Shown one piece after another: positions 1 to 9,031 of a DNA stretch of 64,000 nt. The position numbers and the translations under genes were made by a program. Each line of letters starts with the position of its first letter. Position 1 is the first letter of the stretch. This DNA is from an uncultured Alphaproteobacteria bacterium (lineage in GTDB: Bacteria; Pseudomonadota; Alphaproteobacteria; HIMB59): assembly GCA_902530745.1 (NCBI GenBank), contig CACABO010000001.1, forward strand, positions 150,487-214,486, in the 5' to 3' direction. The notes under the pieces were generated by a model. That model worked only from the letters and a program-made list of their open reading frames with translations, was not told the DNA's origin and did no database searches.

Positions 1-103
1 TGGAAAAAATATTATTGAAATATTATCAGTAAATGAAGATCTATCTTTAAAGATCAAAATAGATGACGCAACAAAAAATATTTTCTTTGGAGAACTAGTT
101 TGA
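1..103 (+). CDS. birA: Biotin--[acetyl-CoA-carboxylase] ligase, C-terminal fragment
   Basis: An open frame enters from the left edge (first full codon at position 2) and stops with TGA at 101-103, giving the last 33 residues of a protein. The end reads ...KNIFFGELV, which fits the small C-terminal beta domain of BirA, whose family usually ends in a GE-V/L-type motif. Position is the main support: in alphaproteobacteria birA sits directly before coaX and rnj. The stop codon overlaps the coaX start. Only the tail is visible, so the catalytic domain cannot be judged. Confidence 0.6.
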   Translation, partial: GKNIIEILSVNEDLSLKIKIDDATKNIFFGELV

Positions 104-858
104 ATTTATTAGTTGATATTGGAAATACATCTATAAAATTTTCATCATTTGTTGATAAGAATTTAAAAAAAATCTCTCAAATTAGATACTCAAAGAAAGA
201 CTTGAAATCAGTCACTCTTTTTTTTAAGAATAAACTTAAAACTCATAATAAAATTTACATTTGCTCTGTTGTCTTAGAAGTAGACAAAGTTATAATTAAA
301 AATTTAAAGTCATATCGAAATCGTTTATTTTTCATTAATAAAAAAAAATTATCTCTTTTAGTACATAAAACAGTTAATTTACATCAATTAGGGAATGATA
401 GGATTATTAATGTTTTATCCGCAATTAATATTTATCCAAAATCTAAATTCTTTATCATAGTTGATTTAGGTACTGCCACTACATTAGATATCATTATAAA
501 TAAAAAATATTACGGAGGTGTAATTTTACCCGGTCTCAACACTTCTTATGAAAATCTAATTTCTTTAGCTTCTGGTATAAAGAACATGAAATTTTCTAAT
601 AAACCTACCATCATAGGTAAAAATACTAATCAAGCTCTAATGTCTGGATTCAATGTTGGTTACAAAATAATGATAGAGTCTTACATAAAATTAATTAAAA
701 CTACCTATAAAAGAAATTTTAAAGTGATTTTTACTGGTGGATATGCTACCTCTATCGAATATAAAAAAACTAATTTTATTTATAGAGAAGATTTAACTCT
801 TTTAGGTATTTTTTTTTATCATATTTTTTTAAATGAAAAACTTAGAATTATTAAATAA
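100..858 (+). CDS. coaX: Type III pantothenate kinase
   Basis: Phosphorylates pantothenate, the first step of coenzyme A synthesis, in the cytoplasm. The 252-residue protein has the ASKHA-fold signatures of CoaX: DIGNT at 6-10 (phosphate binding), GNDR at 98-101, DLGTATTLD at 122-130 and GGVILPG at 139-145. The start is TTG at 100, overlapping the birA stop (TTGA); a GGAGA Shine-Dalgarno at 89-93 with 6 nt spacing supports it. The 3' end overlaps rnj by 26 bp. Length and order (birA-coaX-rnj) are normal for alphaproteobacteria. Type III enzymes are known to escape CoA feedback inhibition and to need a monovalent cation. Confidence 0.93.
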   Translation: MNLLVDIGNTSIKFSSFVDKNLKKISQIRYSKKDLKSVTLFFKNKLKTHNKIYICSVVLEVDKVIIKNLKSYRNRLFFINKKKLSLLVHKTVNLHQLGNDRIINVLSAINIYPKSKFFIIVDLGTATTLDIIINKKYYGGVILPGLNTSYENLISLASGIKNMKFSNKPTIIGKNTNQALMSGFNVGYKIMIESYIKLIKTTYKRNFKVIFTGGYATSIEYKKTNFIYREDLTLLGIFFYHIFLNEKLRIIK

Positions 859-2491
859 TAAAAATAATAATTATTTTTTGCCCATTGGAGGAATAGGTGA
901 AATAGGGGGTAATAACTATTTATACTCCTTTAAAGGAGAACAAATAATAGTTGATGGTGGTATATCATTTGCTGATGATAGTCTCCCCGGTGTAGATATA
1001 ACTATTCCTGATCCATATATTTTTTTGAATACATCCATAAAACCTAAAGCTATGATACTAACTCACGCGCATGAAGATCATGTTGGAGGGCTGGAGTATT
1101 ACTTTGATAAGATTGATTTTCCAATCTATTGCAATCAATTTACTTTTTCCTATATAAAACATAAGTTCAATAAAAAAAAAGATTTTGAGAAAAAATTTGT
1201 AATAGTTGAAGACTTCCAAGAAGTAGAGTTTGAGAACTTTTCATTTCAATTAATCCCGACAACTCACTCTATACCCGATCCCACAGGTATATTTTTTAAA
1301 ACATTAGAGGGGAATATTTATCATACAGGTGATTGGAAAATTGATAAAAATCCAGTTACTGGCTCACCTTTTGATTACAAAAATTATCAGTTATTAAAAG
1401 ATGAAAATATCGATTTACTTATAGGTGACTCAACTAACGCCGGTGTAAACGAGATATCACGCTCAGAGTCAGAGTTAGATCCATCATTTGATAATTTATT
1501 TAATAAACTTGAAGGTAGAATTATTGTTACTTGTTTTTCCTCAAATATTGCAAGACTTAAGACCATTATTTCAAATGCGATTAAGCATGATAAAAAAATA
1601 TTTGTTGTAGGAAGAAGTATAAAAAGAGCTATTAATACAGCGATAGAAGAAAAGTTAATTGAAAATTTTGAAATACTTAATGAAAAAAAATTTCAGGAAT
1701 ATAATAAAGATAATGTTCTTTTAATTTGCACAGGTAGCCAAGGTGAAAAAAACTCTGCTCTTTGGAAGATTGCTAATAATACACATAATCAAATAAAATT
1801 AAGTACAAAAGATAATATAATTTTTTCATCAAAAGAAATTCCTGGTAACGAAAAATCAATTTCATATTTAAAAAATTCTTTTAGTTATTTAGGCTTAAAT
1901 ATTATCTCTGATGAAGAGGAATTTGTTCATGTCTCAGGACATCCAGGAAAAAATGAAATAAAAGAATTTTACTCTTTCATTCAACCCAAGTCTTTAATCC
2001 CCATGCATGGAGAATATCTTCATTTAAAAAAACATTTAGAAATAGCTAAAAGCTTAAAAATTGAAAAAACTAATCTTCTTTTAAGTGGAGATTTGTGCCA
2101 ATTAGATTTAGTAAATAAAAATCATAAGTTAATTGAACAATTTGTTATAAAAAAACTACCTGTTGTTCAAAATCTAATTATTGAAGAAGATAATTTTATA
2201 AATGAAAGGGGAAAGATCATTCATAATGGTGTAGTTAGCATTAATTTAATTATAAACAAAGAATTTGATATTATTAAATTTCAAATATTTGATAAAGGCT
2301 TCCCTTTTTCCTACAATAAAGAAGCAATACAAGATGAAATTAAAGATATCTTACTAAATAAAATAATGTTTATTAAGGAGGAGATAGATGAACATTCGCT
2401 AAGCGGGTTAGTAGAGGAAGTTTCAAGAAAAACTTATTATAGAAATTTTTCATTAAAGCCTGAATTGTTAATACACATATCTTTGATATGA
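833..2491 (+). CDS. rnj: Ribonuclease J
   Basis: Metallo-beta-lactamase/beta-CASP ribonuclease with 5'-3' exo- and endonuclease activity in RNA processing. The 552-residue protein carries the zinc motif THAHEDH (77-83), a further ligand in TTHSIPDP (H145), HTGD at 164-167 and, in the C-terminal half, the beta-CASP histidines (VSGHPGKNE and PMHGEYLHL). A C-terminal domain of about 100 residues follows. The ATG lies inside the end of coaX, and the last 4 bp overlap the next gene (ATGA), so translation is probably coupled. Length is normal for the family. Confidence 0.95.
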   Translation: MKNLELLNNKNNNYFLPIGGIGEIGGNNYLYSFKGEQIIVDGGISFADDSLPGVDITIPDPYIFLNTSIKPKAMILTHAHEDHVGGLEYYFDKIDFPIYCNQFTFSYIKHKFNKKKDFEKKFVIVEDFQEVEFENFSFQLIPTTHSIPDPTGIFFKTLEGNIYHTGDWKIDKNPVTGSPFDYKNYQLLKDENIDLLIGDSTNAGVNEISRSESELDPSFDNLFNKLEGRIIVTCFSSNIARLKTIISNAIKHDKKIFVVGRSIKRAINTAIEEKLIENFEILNEKKFQEYNKDNVLLICTGSQGEKNSALWKIANNTHNQIKLSTKDNIIFSSKEIPGNEKSISYLKNSFSYLGLNIISDEEEFVHVSGHPGKNEIKEFYSFIQPKSLIPMHGEYLHLKKHLEIAKSLKIEKTNLLLSGDLCQLDLVNKNHKLIEQFVIKKLPVVQNLIIEEDNFINERGKIIHNGVVSINLIINKEFDIIKFQIFDKGFPFSYNKEAIQDEIKDILLNKIMFIKEEIDEHSLSGLVEEVSRKTYYRNFSLKPELLIHISLI

Positions 2492-2688
2492 AGTTTTTAT
2501 TTTTACTTTTTATTATCTGGTGGGTTATTTTTATGACAATATTACCAATTAAAAGATCTGATTTTGAAGAGGGTATGCCAAAAAAGTCTTATTTAGGAAT
2601 AAAATTTTTAGTTTCATTTGCTCTATCAATGGTCGTATCTTTTTTTATAATAAAATATGAAAATAATATATTCGAATACTTTAAATGA
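2488..2688 (+). CDS. DUF1467 family small membrane protein
   Basis: A 66-residue inner-membrane protein with two hydrophobic helices (about 2-20 and 43-60) joined by a polar loop with a GMPKKS turn. An N-terminal helix with WW and then a TILPI stretch, and the position between rnj and proS, match DUF1467, a short alphaproteobacterial family of unknown function. Start and stop each overlap the neighbours by 4 bp (ATGA on both sides), so it is translated as part of the rnj-proS operon. No catalytic motif is visible. Confidence 0.8.
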   Translation: MKFLFLLFIIWWVIFMTILPIKRSDFEEGMPKKSYLGIKFLVSFALSMVVSFFIIKYENNIFEYFK

Positions 2689-3959
2689 AACTCTCAAATC
2701 TTTTATTTAACTCATTAAAAGAGTCACCAAAAGAAGCTAAAATTATTTCCCATCAATTAATGTTGCGCTCATCGATGATTAGGCAGCACACATCTGGTAT
2801 ATACACATGGTTACCGTTAGGTTTTAAAGTCCTAAAAAATATTGAGAATATAATTCGAAATAATCAAGACGAAATAGGTTGTAATGAAATGTTAATGTCT
2901 ACTATTCAATCTTCAGAATTATGGAAAAAAAGTGGTAGATATGCAGACTATGGAAAAGAGATGTTAAGAATTACTGACAGACATGATAACGATTTATTAT
3001 ATGGACCAACTAATGAAGAGGTAATTACAGATTTATTTTCTGATTATGTAAATTCATATAAAGGCCTTCCAAAATATCTCTACCATATTCAATGGAAATT
3101 TAGAGATGAAATTAGACCTCGTTTTGGCGTAATGCGAGGTAGAGAATTCTTAATGAAAGATGCCTATAGTTTTGACTTAACCGAAGAAGCTGCTTTTGAA
3201 ACTTATAAAAAATTTTTTAGAAGTTATTTAAAAACCTTTCTAGATCTAGGATTACAACCGATTCCTGTAAAAGCTGCGACGGGTGCTATTGGTGGAGATT
3301 TATCTCATGAGTTTCAAATATTAGCTAATACTGGTGAAAGCGAACTTGCTTATGACTCTAAATTAGTTGACTCCAATTTATACGAAAAAAGTTATGAAGA
3401 AATTACAACAATGTATTCTGCATCTGACGAAATGATTGATAAATCAAAATCTGATGTAATAATTGGAAGAGGTATTGAAGTAGGCCACATATTTAATTTT
3501 GGTACAAAATATACTAAGCCATTAGAATGCTTCGTGCTAAATCAAGATGGAAAAAGAATATCACCATATATGGGATCCTATGGAATCGGAGTTTCCAGAT
3601 TAACAGCAGCAATAATTGAGGCATTCCACGATGATAAAGGTATCAAATGGCCTATTAATATTTCACCATTTAAGATAAACATCATAATGCAACCAAACTC
3701 TGATTATATATCAGATGTGGAGAGTATTTATAATCTGCTTATCACTAAATATGATAATGTTAGTTTAGATGATAGAGATTTAAGTATAGGAAGAAAAATT
3801 AAAGACTCTGAATTGATTGGAATACCTTGGACATTGATTATCGGGAATAATTTTAAAGAAAAAGGTCAAATTGAACTGATTAGAAGGTCTAACAGTGATA
3901 AGATATTCTTAAGTAAACAAGAAATTGAGAATTTTGAATTTGAACAATACACTCCATAA
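2685..3959 (+). CDS. proS: Prolyl-tRNA synthetase, short type without editing domain
   Basis: Class II aminoacyl-tRNA synthetase charging tRNA-Pro. The 424-residue protein shows motif 2 (FRDEIRPRFGVMRGREF, about 139-155), a central AIGGDLSHEFQ stretch and motif 3 (GSYGIGVSRLTAA, near residue 300), followed by a C-terminal anticodon-binding domain. It is about 150 residues shorter than E. coli ProRS because the INS editing domain between motifs 2 and 3 is absent. Loss of INS is known for alphaproteobacterial ProRS, so this is not damage. Its substrate tRNA-Pro(TGG) is also in this window at 59619. It overlaps the preceding gene by 4 bp and the following one by up to 35 bp. Confidence 0.96.
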   Translation: MKLSNLLFNSLKESPKEAKIISHQLMLRSSMIRQHTSGIYTWLPLGFKVLKNIENIIRNNQDEIGCNEMLMSTIQSSELWKKSGRYADYGKEMLRITDRHDNDLLYGPTNEEVITDLFSDYVNSYKGLPKYLYHIQWKFRDEIRPRFGVMRGREFLMKDAYSFDLTEEAAFETYKKFFRSYLKTFLDLGLQPIPVKAATGAIGGDLSHEFQILANTGESELAYDSKLVDSNLYEKSYEEITTMYSASDEMIDKSKSDVIIGRGIEVGHIFNFGTKYTKPLECFVLNQDGKRISPYMGSYGIGVSRLTAAIIEAFHDDKGIKWPINISPFKINIIMQPNSDYISDVESIYNLLITKYDNVSLDDRDLSIGRKIKDSELIGIPWTLIIGNNFKEKGQIELIRRSNSDKIFLSKQEIENFEFEQYTP

Positions 3960-5112
3960 GCTATCTTTCTCCTACATATTTAATTTTAAAAAAGATAAAG
4001 CATTCTCAGTATCGACAATTTTATCATCACTAGCATTAATACTAGGTATTTCAATTTTAATAACAGTAATGTCCGTGATGAATGGTTTTAGAGAGCAATT
4101 AGTTGAGTCATTAAGTGGTGTGAATGGAGATATTACTATTTATGATGCTAACAAAGATAAAATCAAAAAAATACAAGAAAAAAATCCTTCAATATCTTTT
4201 GTTGAAAATCTTCAAAGTAGAGTAATCACAAGTAATGAAAACGGCATAGAGGGTCTATTAATGAAATCTCTTAATAAAGAAGACATCTATAAAATACCTA
4301 AAATTAATCAAAATATATTTGAAATAGAAAAAAATATCGACAATTGGGTTTTCATTGGAGTTGAATTAGCGAGGTCTTTAAATTTAAAAGTAGGGATGCC
4401 TTTGCAAATTAACATTCCTGGAAATTCTATGACAATTTTAGGCCCTGTTTTAAATTCAAGACAATTAACCATTAAAGGAATATTTAATACAGGAGTATAT
4501 GACTTTGATAAATATTTTATTTTTAGCAATATCGATCAGTTTAAAAATAACATAAGCAATAAAGTTATAGATGTTTATTTGAATAATAAAAACTTTGATT
4601 ATAGGGATTTAGATGGCCTAAACTACTCAACATGGGAGGATCAAAACCAAACTTTAGCTCAAGCATTATCTACTGAAAAAAATGTTATGTTTGTTATTCT
4701 ATTTTTTATTATTGTAATTTCTTCCTTTACAATAATTTCAAATCAAATTTTTTTTATTAAAGAAAAGTATAAAGATATTATTTTGCTAAAAGCATTGGGC
4801 ATAAAGCAATCAAAAATTTGTTTTATATTTTTTTTGAATTCTTTCTTGATATCATTTTTCTCTATTGTTATTGGTACTTGTTTAGGATTGCTTTTATCTA
4901 CAAATATAGACTCTATCGAAAACTTTTTATCATATTTATTAAATTTTGAACTTTGGAATAATGAAATAAGATATTTAACATCAATGCCCTATAGTATTAA
5001 ATTAAACGACATAGTGTTTATTGTAAGTATTTCTCTGTTTTCAAGTTTAGTTGCCTCTTACATTCCAATATTAAGAATATTTAGAATAAAACCAAATTTA
5101 ATATTAAGATGA
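3925..5112 (+). CDS. lolC: Lipoprotein-releasing ABC transporter permease (LolC/LolE family)
   Basis: Inner-membrane permease that extracts outer-membrane lipoproteins and passes them to LolA, working with the ATPase LolD next door. It shows an N-terminal helix (about 28-55, ending VMSVMNGFREQL, a LolC/E hallmark), a long periplasmic domain and three C-terminal helices (about 250-275, 295-325, 360-385), i.e. the FtsX/MacB topology. Only one permease gene is present, so it probably works as a homodimer. The start is uncertain: the first in-frame ATG is beyond the first helix, so one of the TTG codons at 3925, 3934 or 3940 must be used. It ends in an ATGA overlap with lolD. Confidence 0.9.
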   Translation: MRILNLNNTLHKLSFSYIFNFKKDKAFSVSTILSSLALILGISILITVMSVMNGFREQLVESLSGVNGDITIYDANKDKIKKIQEKNPSISFVENLQSRVITSNENGIEGLLMKSLNKEDIYKIPKINQNIFEIEKNIDNWVFIGVELARSLNLKVGMPLQINIPGNSMTILGPVLNSRQLTIKGIFNTGVYDFDKYFIFSNIDQFKNNISNKVIDVYLNNKNFDYRDLDGLNYSTWEDQNQTLAQALSTEKNVMFVILFFIIVISSFTIISNQIFFIKEKYKDIILLKALGIKQSKICFIFFLNSFLISFFSIVIGTCLGLLLSTNIDSIENFLSYLLNFELWNNEIRYLTSMPYSIKLNDIVFIVSISLFSSLVASYIPILRIFRIKPNLILR

Positions 5113-5744
5113 GTTTATTAGAATTAAAAAATATTTCTAAATCATATTTATCTAAGGTAGGAAATTTTCAAGTAATAAAAAAATTAAATTTATCAGTAAA
5201 TCATAATCAAAATATTTTTTTATTTGGTCCCTCAGGATGTGGTAAGTCAACTTTATTAAACTTAATATCAGGATTAGATAGTTCAGACTCTGGAGAAATT
5301 TACTTTGATGGCAAATTAGTAAAAAACCATTTTGATCTTTTGAAAGATGATATAGGTATTATATTTCAGGATCATTACCTGATATCTGAGTTGAACATTT
5401 TCGATAACATTAAATTAAAAAGTAACGATATAAGAAAAATTGAAAAAATCTTATCCTATTTTAATTTGAGTCAATTTAAATTTAAATACCCCAATCAGTT
5501 ATCAAATGGACAAAAACAAAGAGTTTGTGTTGCTAGATCCCTAGTGAATGGCCCTAAACTTTTAATAGCTGATGAACCCACAAGTTATTTAGATAAAGAA
5601 AATGCAAATTTGGTAATTGATTTGATATTAAATAGTTCTAAAAAATTCAATTTATCAACAATAATAGCCAGTCATGATATTTCATTTCGTCCACTTTTTG
5701 ATAAGTCTTATACAATCGAAGATAAATCAATAAAAGAATGCTAA
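5109..5744 (+). CDS. lolD: Lipoprotein-releasing ABC transporter ATP-binding protein
   Basis: ATPase that drives lipoprotein release by LolC at the inner membrane. The 211-residue protein has Walker A GPSGCGKST (40-48), a Q-loop glutamine near 88, the signature LSNGQKQR (132-139), Walker B LLIADEP (152-158) and an H-loop SHD near 188. The signature has N instead of the second G of LSGGQ, a mild variant. It overlaps lolC by 4 bp and dnaE by 7 bp. LolD belongs to the MacB-type ATPase family; its pairing with lolC fixes the assignment. Confidence 0.92.
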   Translation: MSLLELKNISKSYLSKVGNFQVIKKLNLSVNHNQNIFLFGPSGCGKSTLLNLISGLDSSDSGEIYFDGKLVKNHFDLLKDDIGIIFQDHYLISELNIFDNIKLKSNDIRKIEKILSYFNLSQFKFKYPNQLSNGQKQRVCVARSLVNGPKLLIADEPTSYLDKENANLVIDLILNSSKKFNLSTIIASHDISFRPLFDKSYTIEDKSIKEC

Positions 5745-8700
5745 TACCTCTAAGAAATTATTCAAATTATTCTATTTGTGAGTCCAATATTAAAATTGAA
5801 GATCTTGTAAATTTTGCTGAGAAGGAAAAATTACCTGCAATGGCATTAACAGATTATAAACTATTATCAGGTGCTCTTGAATTCTCAACAAAATGTAAAA
5901 ACAAGGGTATTCAACCGATTATAGGATTAGATGTTGATTATATTTCAAAATTAAACCACAAGTCGAGACTTACTTTTCTATGCAAAAATGAGATCGGTTT
6001 TAAAAATCTTAATATATTATCTACAAAAATAAATACTGAAAATGAATTTCATTTATCTTTAAATAATATTAATAATTTTTCTGAAGGTAACATTTTAATT
6101 TTAGGTGGGTTATTTAGTTATTTCCAGGATTTGAATATAAATACAAATAATTTAAAAATAATCATACATGAAATCACAGCTCTAAAAAATTTCTTTAAAA
6201 ATGATGTTTTTTTTGAATTTGATGAAAATTTAGATAACAAACCATTAAATGAAATATCTAAAAAATCTAAAATTAGTTCATTTCTATCTTCATTTAGTTT
6301 TTACAAACAAGAGAAAGATTACGATGCAATAAAAATACTTCATTGTTTAAAGAATGGTGAATATTTACAAAACACTTCGTTTAATTTAAAAAATAATTAT
6401 TCTTTAGCTTATATCAACCAAGAAAATAAGAACTTAATCCCATTAATAAAAAATTCAAATTTAATTGCAAATAAAATTAATTTTCTAATTGAAGAAAAGC
6501 CTATTACATTGCCAAATTTTAAATCAGATTTTGACTCTGATGAAGATAAAGAGATTGTGCAACAATCTAGAAGTGGCTTAGATTTAAGATTAAAAAAAAT
6601 TCTTTCAAATAGAAGTATTGAGGAATTTAACAGTCAATCAAAAATATATAGGGATCGTTTAGAATATGAATTAAATGTTATTATAAAAATGAAATTCTCT
6701 GGATATTTTCTTATAGTTAGTGATTTTATTAGATGGGCTAAGTCAAATTCAATTCCTGTTGGTCCCGGAAGAGGATCAGGTGCTGGATCTATTGTTGCGT
6801 GGTCTTTGTTAATTACAGATGTAGATCCAATTCAATATGGTTTGCTTTTTGAAAGATTTTTAAACCCAGATAGAGTGTCAATGCCTGACTTTGATATCGA
6901 TTTCTGTAAATCAAGAAGAGATGAAGTTATAGAGTACGTGCAAAAAAAGTATGGGTATCAAAATGTTGCACAAATAATTACCTTTGGATCGATGATCTCC
7001 AGGGGAATATTAAAGGATATAGGTAGAGTAGAGGGCGTTCCATATTCTGAAGTAGAGAGAATGGTAAATAAAATACCTTATAACCCAGTTCATCCATTAA
7101 GTATTAGTGAGTTGAAAGCTAATCATTCTGATCAATTAGGTGATTTAGCTGACTCTCCAATGATGGATAAAGCTGAGTCAATGGAAGGTGCACTAAGAAA
7201 TGTATCTACACATGCTGCTGGAATAATCATTTCTTCGGATAAGCTTTACGGAAATATTCCTTTATTTAAAGATGATGACTCAGAGATAATGGCTACGCAA
7301 TATAATATGAAAGATTGTGAAAAAGCAGGTTTATTAAAATTTGATTTTCTTGGCCTTGCTAATCTAACCATAATTGATGAGACTCTAAAATTAATAAAAG
7401 CTAAAAATCAAATTTCTATTGATTTAAATGAAATTCCCTTCAATGATGAAAAAACCTTTAAATTGTTAAGTGATGGCTATACGTGCGGTGTGTTTCAGGT
7501 TGAAAGTGCTGCGATGGTTGATACTCTAATTAAACTCAAACCAACAAGTTTAGAGGAAGTTATAGCAGTTTTAGCTTTGAACAGACCTGGTCCAATGCAA
7601 TTTATTGATAGCTTTATTAAAAGAAAAAAAGGTGAAGAAAAAATAATATATGACCATCCTTTGCTAGAACCAATTTTGAGAGAAACTTATGGAATAATTG
7701 TTTATCAAGAACAAATTATGAAAATAGCACAAGTAATTTCAGGATATACTTTAGGTCAAGCAGACTTATTGAGAAGAGCTATTGGTAAAAAAATTAAGGC
7801 TGAGTTAATGAGTCAAAAGGATAATTTTATTAAAGGTGCTGTAAATAAAAAGGTTAGATCTAAAGATGCTGAGAAACTATTTTCCTTGATAGAAAAATTT
7901 GCAGAATATGGATTTAATAAAAGTCATGCAGCTGCTTATGCTTTTATTACATATTATACGGCATATCTAAAAGCTCATTATCCATTAGAATTTTATTGTG
8001 AGCTTCTTAATAATTCTTTAAATAATACAGACAAGATTTTTGTAATTCTAAATGAAATCTATGAACAAAATTTGGAAATTTTACCACCTGATATAAATTA
8101 TTCTGATTGTAAATTTAAAATTCATGAAGGTAAAATTATTTATGCATTAGCCGCACTTAAGGGAGTAGGTGAGGAGTCTATGAAAGAATTAGTACACGAA
8201 AGAAACAAAAATGGTAAATTTAAATCTCTGTCAGATTTTAATGATAGATTATCAAGATCTGTTTTAAATAAAAGACAAATAGAAAAACTTATCTTATCAA
8301 ATTCTTTAAATTCTCTTCATACGAGTATCTCAAAACTATTTGCTAATGTAGAAAATATTATACAAAAAAAATCTGGAGCAACATTATTTAACGATTTATC
8401 TGATGATCATTTTTTTCAAAATAAGAGTTATGCCAAAGTTGATCCAATAAAAGCTGAATTTGAAAGCTATGGATTTCTTTACTCTCAAAAAAAACAAACA
8501 AAAATACTAACGAACCTTAATCAATCATCTTTTAAAGAAAAAATTAGTAGTAAAATTGAATTTTTAGAGGATTTTTATTTTTATGTTGTAAAATCGCAAT
8601 ATAAAACTACCAGAAATGGTAAAAGATACATTCTCTTAAATGTAATTAATGAAAGTGGTTTTTTTGATTTGAGACTTTTTGATGACAAATTTGATGTAAT

Positions 8701-8923
8701 TTCACTTCAAGCACAATACATAAAAGCAAGAATTAAAACAGCCATTAAAAATGACTTTTTTAATGTTAATATTGATAATTTACTCATCATTAAGAATGAT
8801 GACTTGATAAATCAGATAAATCATATTTCCTATGAGGAATTACTGGATTTAGACAAAGTTAATATTTCCAACAATATAAGAGTTCGTAATGATAATAAAA
8901 TACTAAATATTTCATTGAATTAA
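5738..8923 (+). CDS. dnaE: DNA polymerase III subunit alpha
   Basis: Replicative DNA polymerase catalytic subunit. Order of domains: N-terminal PHP domain (1 to about 220), palm and thumb with the catalytic MPDFDIDF (382-389, D384 and D386) and the third acidic residue in LLKFDFLGL, fingers, a helix-hairpin-helix region (PPDINYSD... ALKGVGEES) and an OB fold near 940-1000. It is 1061 residues, about 100 shorter than E. coli DnaE, mainly at the C-terminus where tau binds. The PHP metal motifs are degraded (LRNYSNYS where an active domain has an H-x-H pair, and LTDY), so proofreading must come from a separate DnaQ. It overlaps lolD by 7 bp and ends this gene block. Confidence 0.96.
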   Translation: MLIPLRNYSNYSICESNIKIEDLVNFAEKEKLPAMALTDYKLLSGALEFSTKCKNKGIQPIIGLDVDYISKLNHKSRLTFLCKNEIGFKNLNILSTKINTENEFHLSLNNINNFSEGNILILGGLFSYFQDLNINTNNLKIIIHEITALKNFFKNDVFFEFDENLDNKPLNEISKKSKISSFLSSFSFYKQEKDYDAIKILHCLKNGEYLQNTSFNLKNNYSLAYINQENKNLIPLIKNSNLIANKINFLIEEKPITLPNFKSDFDSDEDKEIVQQSRSGLDLRLKKILSNRSIEEFNSQSKIYRDRLEYELNVIIKMKFSGYFLIVSDFIRWAKSNSIPVGPGRGSGAGSIVAWSLLITDVDPIQYGLLFERFLNPDRVSMPDFDIDFCKSRRDEVIEYVQKKYGYQNVAQIITFGSMISRGILKDIGRVEGVPYSEVERMVNKIPYNPVHPLSISELKANHSDQLGDLADSPMMDKAESMEGALRNVSTHAAGIIISSDKLYGNIPLFKDDDSEIMATQYNMKDCEKAGLLKFDFLGLANLTIIDETLKLIKAKNQISIDLNEIPFNDEKTFKLLSDGYTCGVFQVESAAMVDTLIKLKPTSLEEVIAVLALNRPGPMQFIDSFIKRKKGEEKIIYDHPLLEPILRETYGIIVYQEQIMKIAQVISGYTLGQADLLRRAIGKKIKAELMSQKDNFIKGAVNKKVRSKDAEKLFSLIEKFAEYGFNKSHAAAYAFITYYTAYLKAHYPLEFYCELLNNSLNNTDKIFVILNEIYEQNLEILPPDINYSDCKFKIHEGKIIYALAALKGVGEESMKELVHERNKNGKFKSLSDFNDRLSRSVLNKRQIEKLILSNSLNSLHTSISKLFANVENIIQKKSGATLFNDLSDDHFFQNKSYAKVDPIKAEFESYGFLYSQKKQTKILTNLNQSSFKEKISSKIEFLEDFYFYVVKSQYKTTRNGKRYILLNVINESGFFDLRLFDDKFDVISLQAQYIKARIKTAIKNDFFNVNIDNLLIIKNDDLINQINHISYEELLDLDKVNISNNIRVRNDNKILNISLN

Positions 8924-8968
8924 CTCTTGATTATTAGAATTTATCCTTTAAAACATCACAAAAAACAG

Positions 8969-9031
8969 GTTAATAGATATCCGGTGCCTAAAGGTTTCCC
9001 TTCTATTAACTAAAGATTAACCGGAGGCAAA
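8969..9031 (+). promoter_or_regulatory. rpsB 5' leader with pseudoknot over the ribosome-binding site
   Basis: The 108-bp spacer between dnaE and rpsB is locally GC-richer than its surroundings. A perfect 9-bp stem forms between 8969-8977 (GTTAATAGA) and 9002-9010 (TCTATTAAC). Its loop holds TCCGGT at 8980-8985, complementary over 6 bp to ACCGGA at 9020-9025, which contains part of the GGAGG Shine-Dalgarno (9023-9027) of rpsB. TGCCT (8985-8989) can alternatively pair with AGGCA (9025-9029). This is an H-type pseudoknot able to hide the start region. A cis-regulatory RNA before rpsB has been described in Pelagibacter; I infer this is the same or a related S2 autoregulatory leader. Confidence 0.7.
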
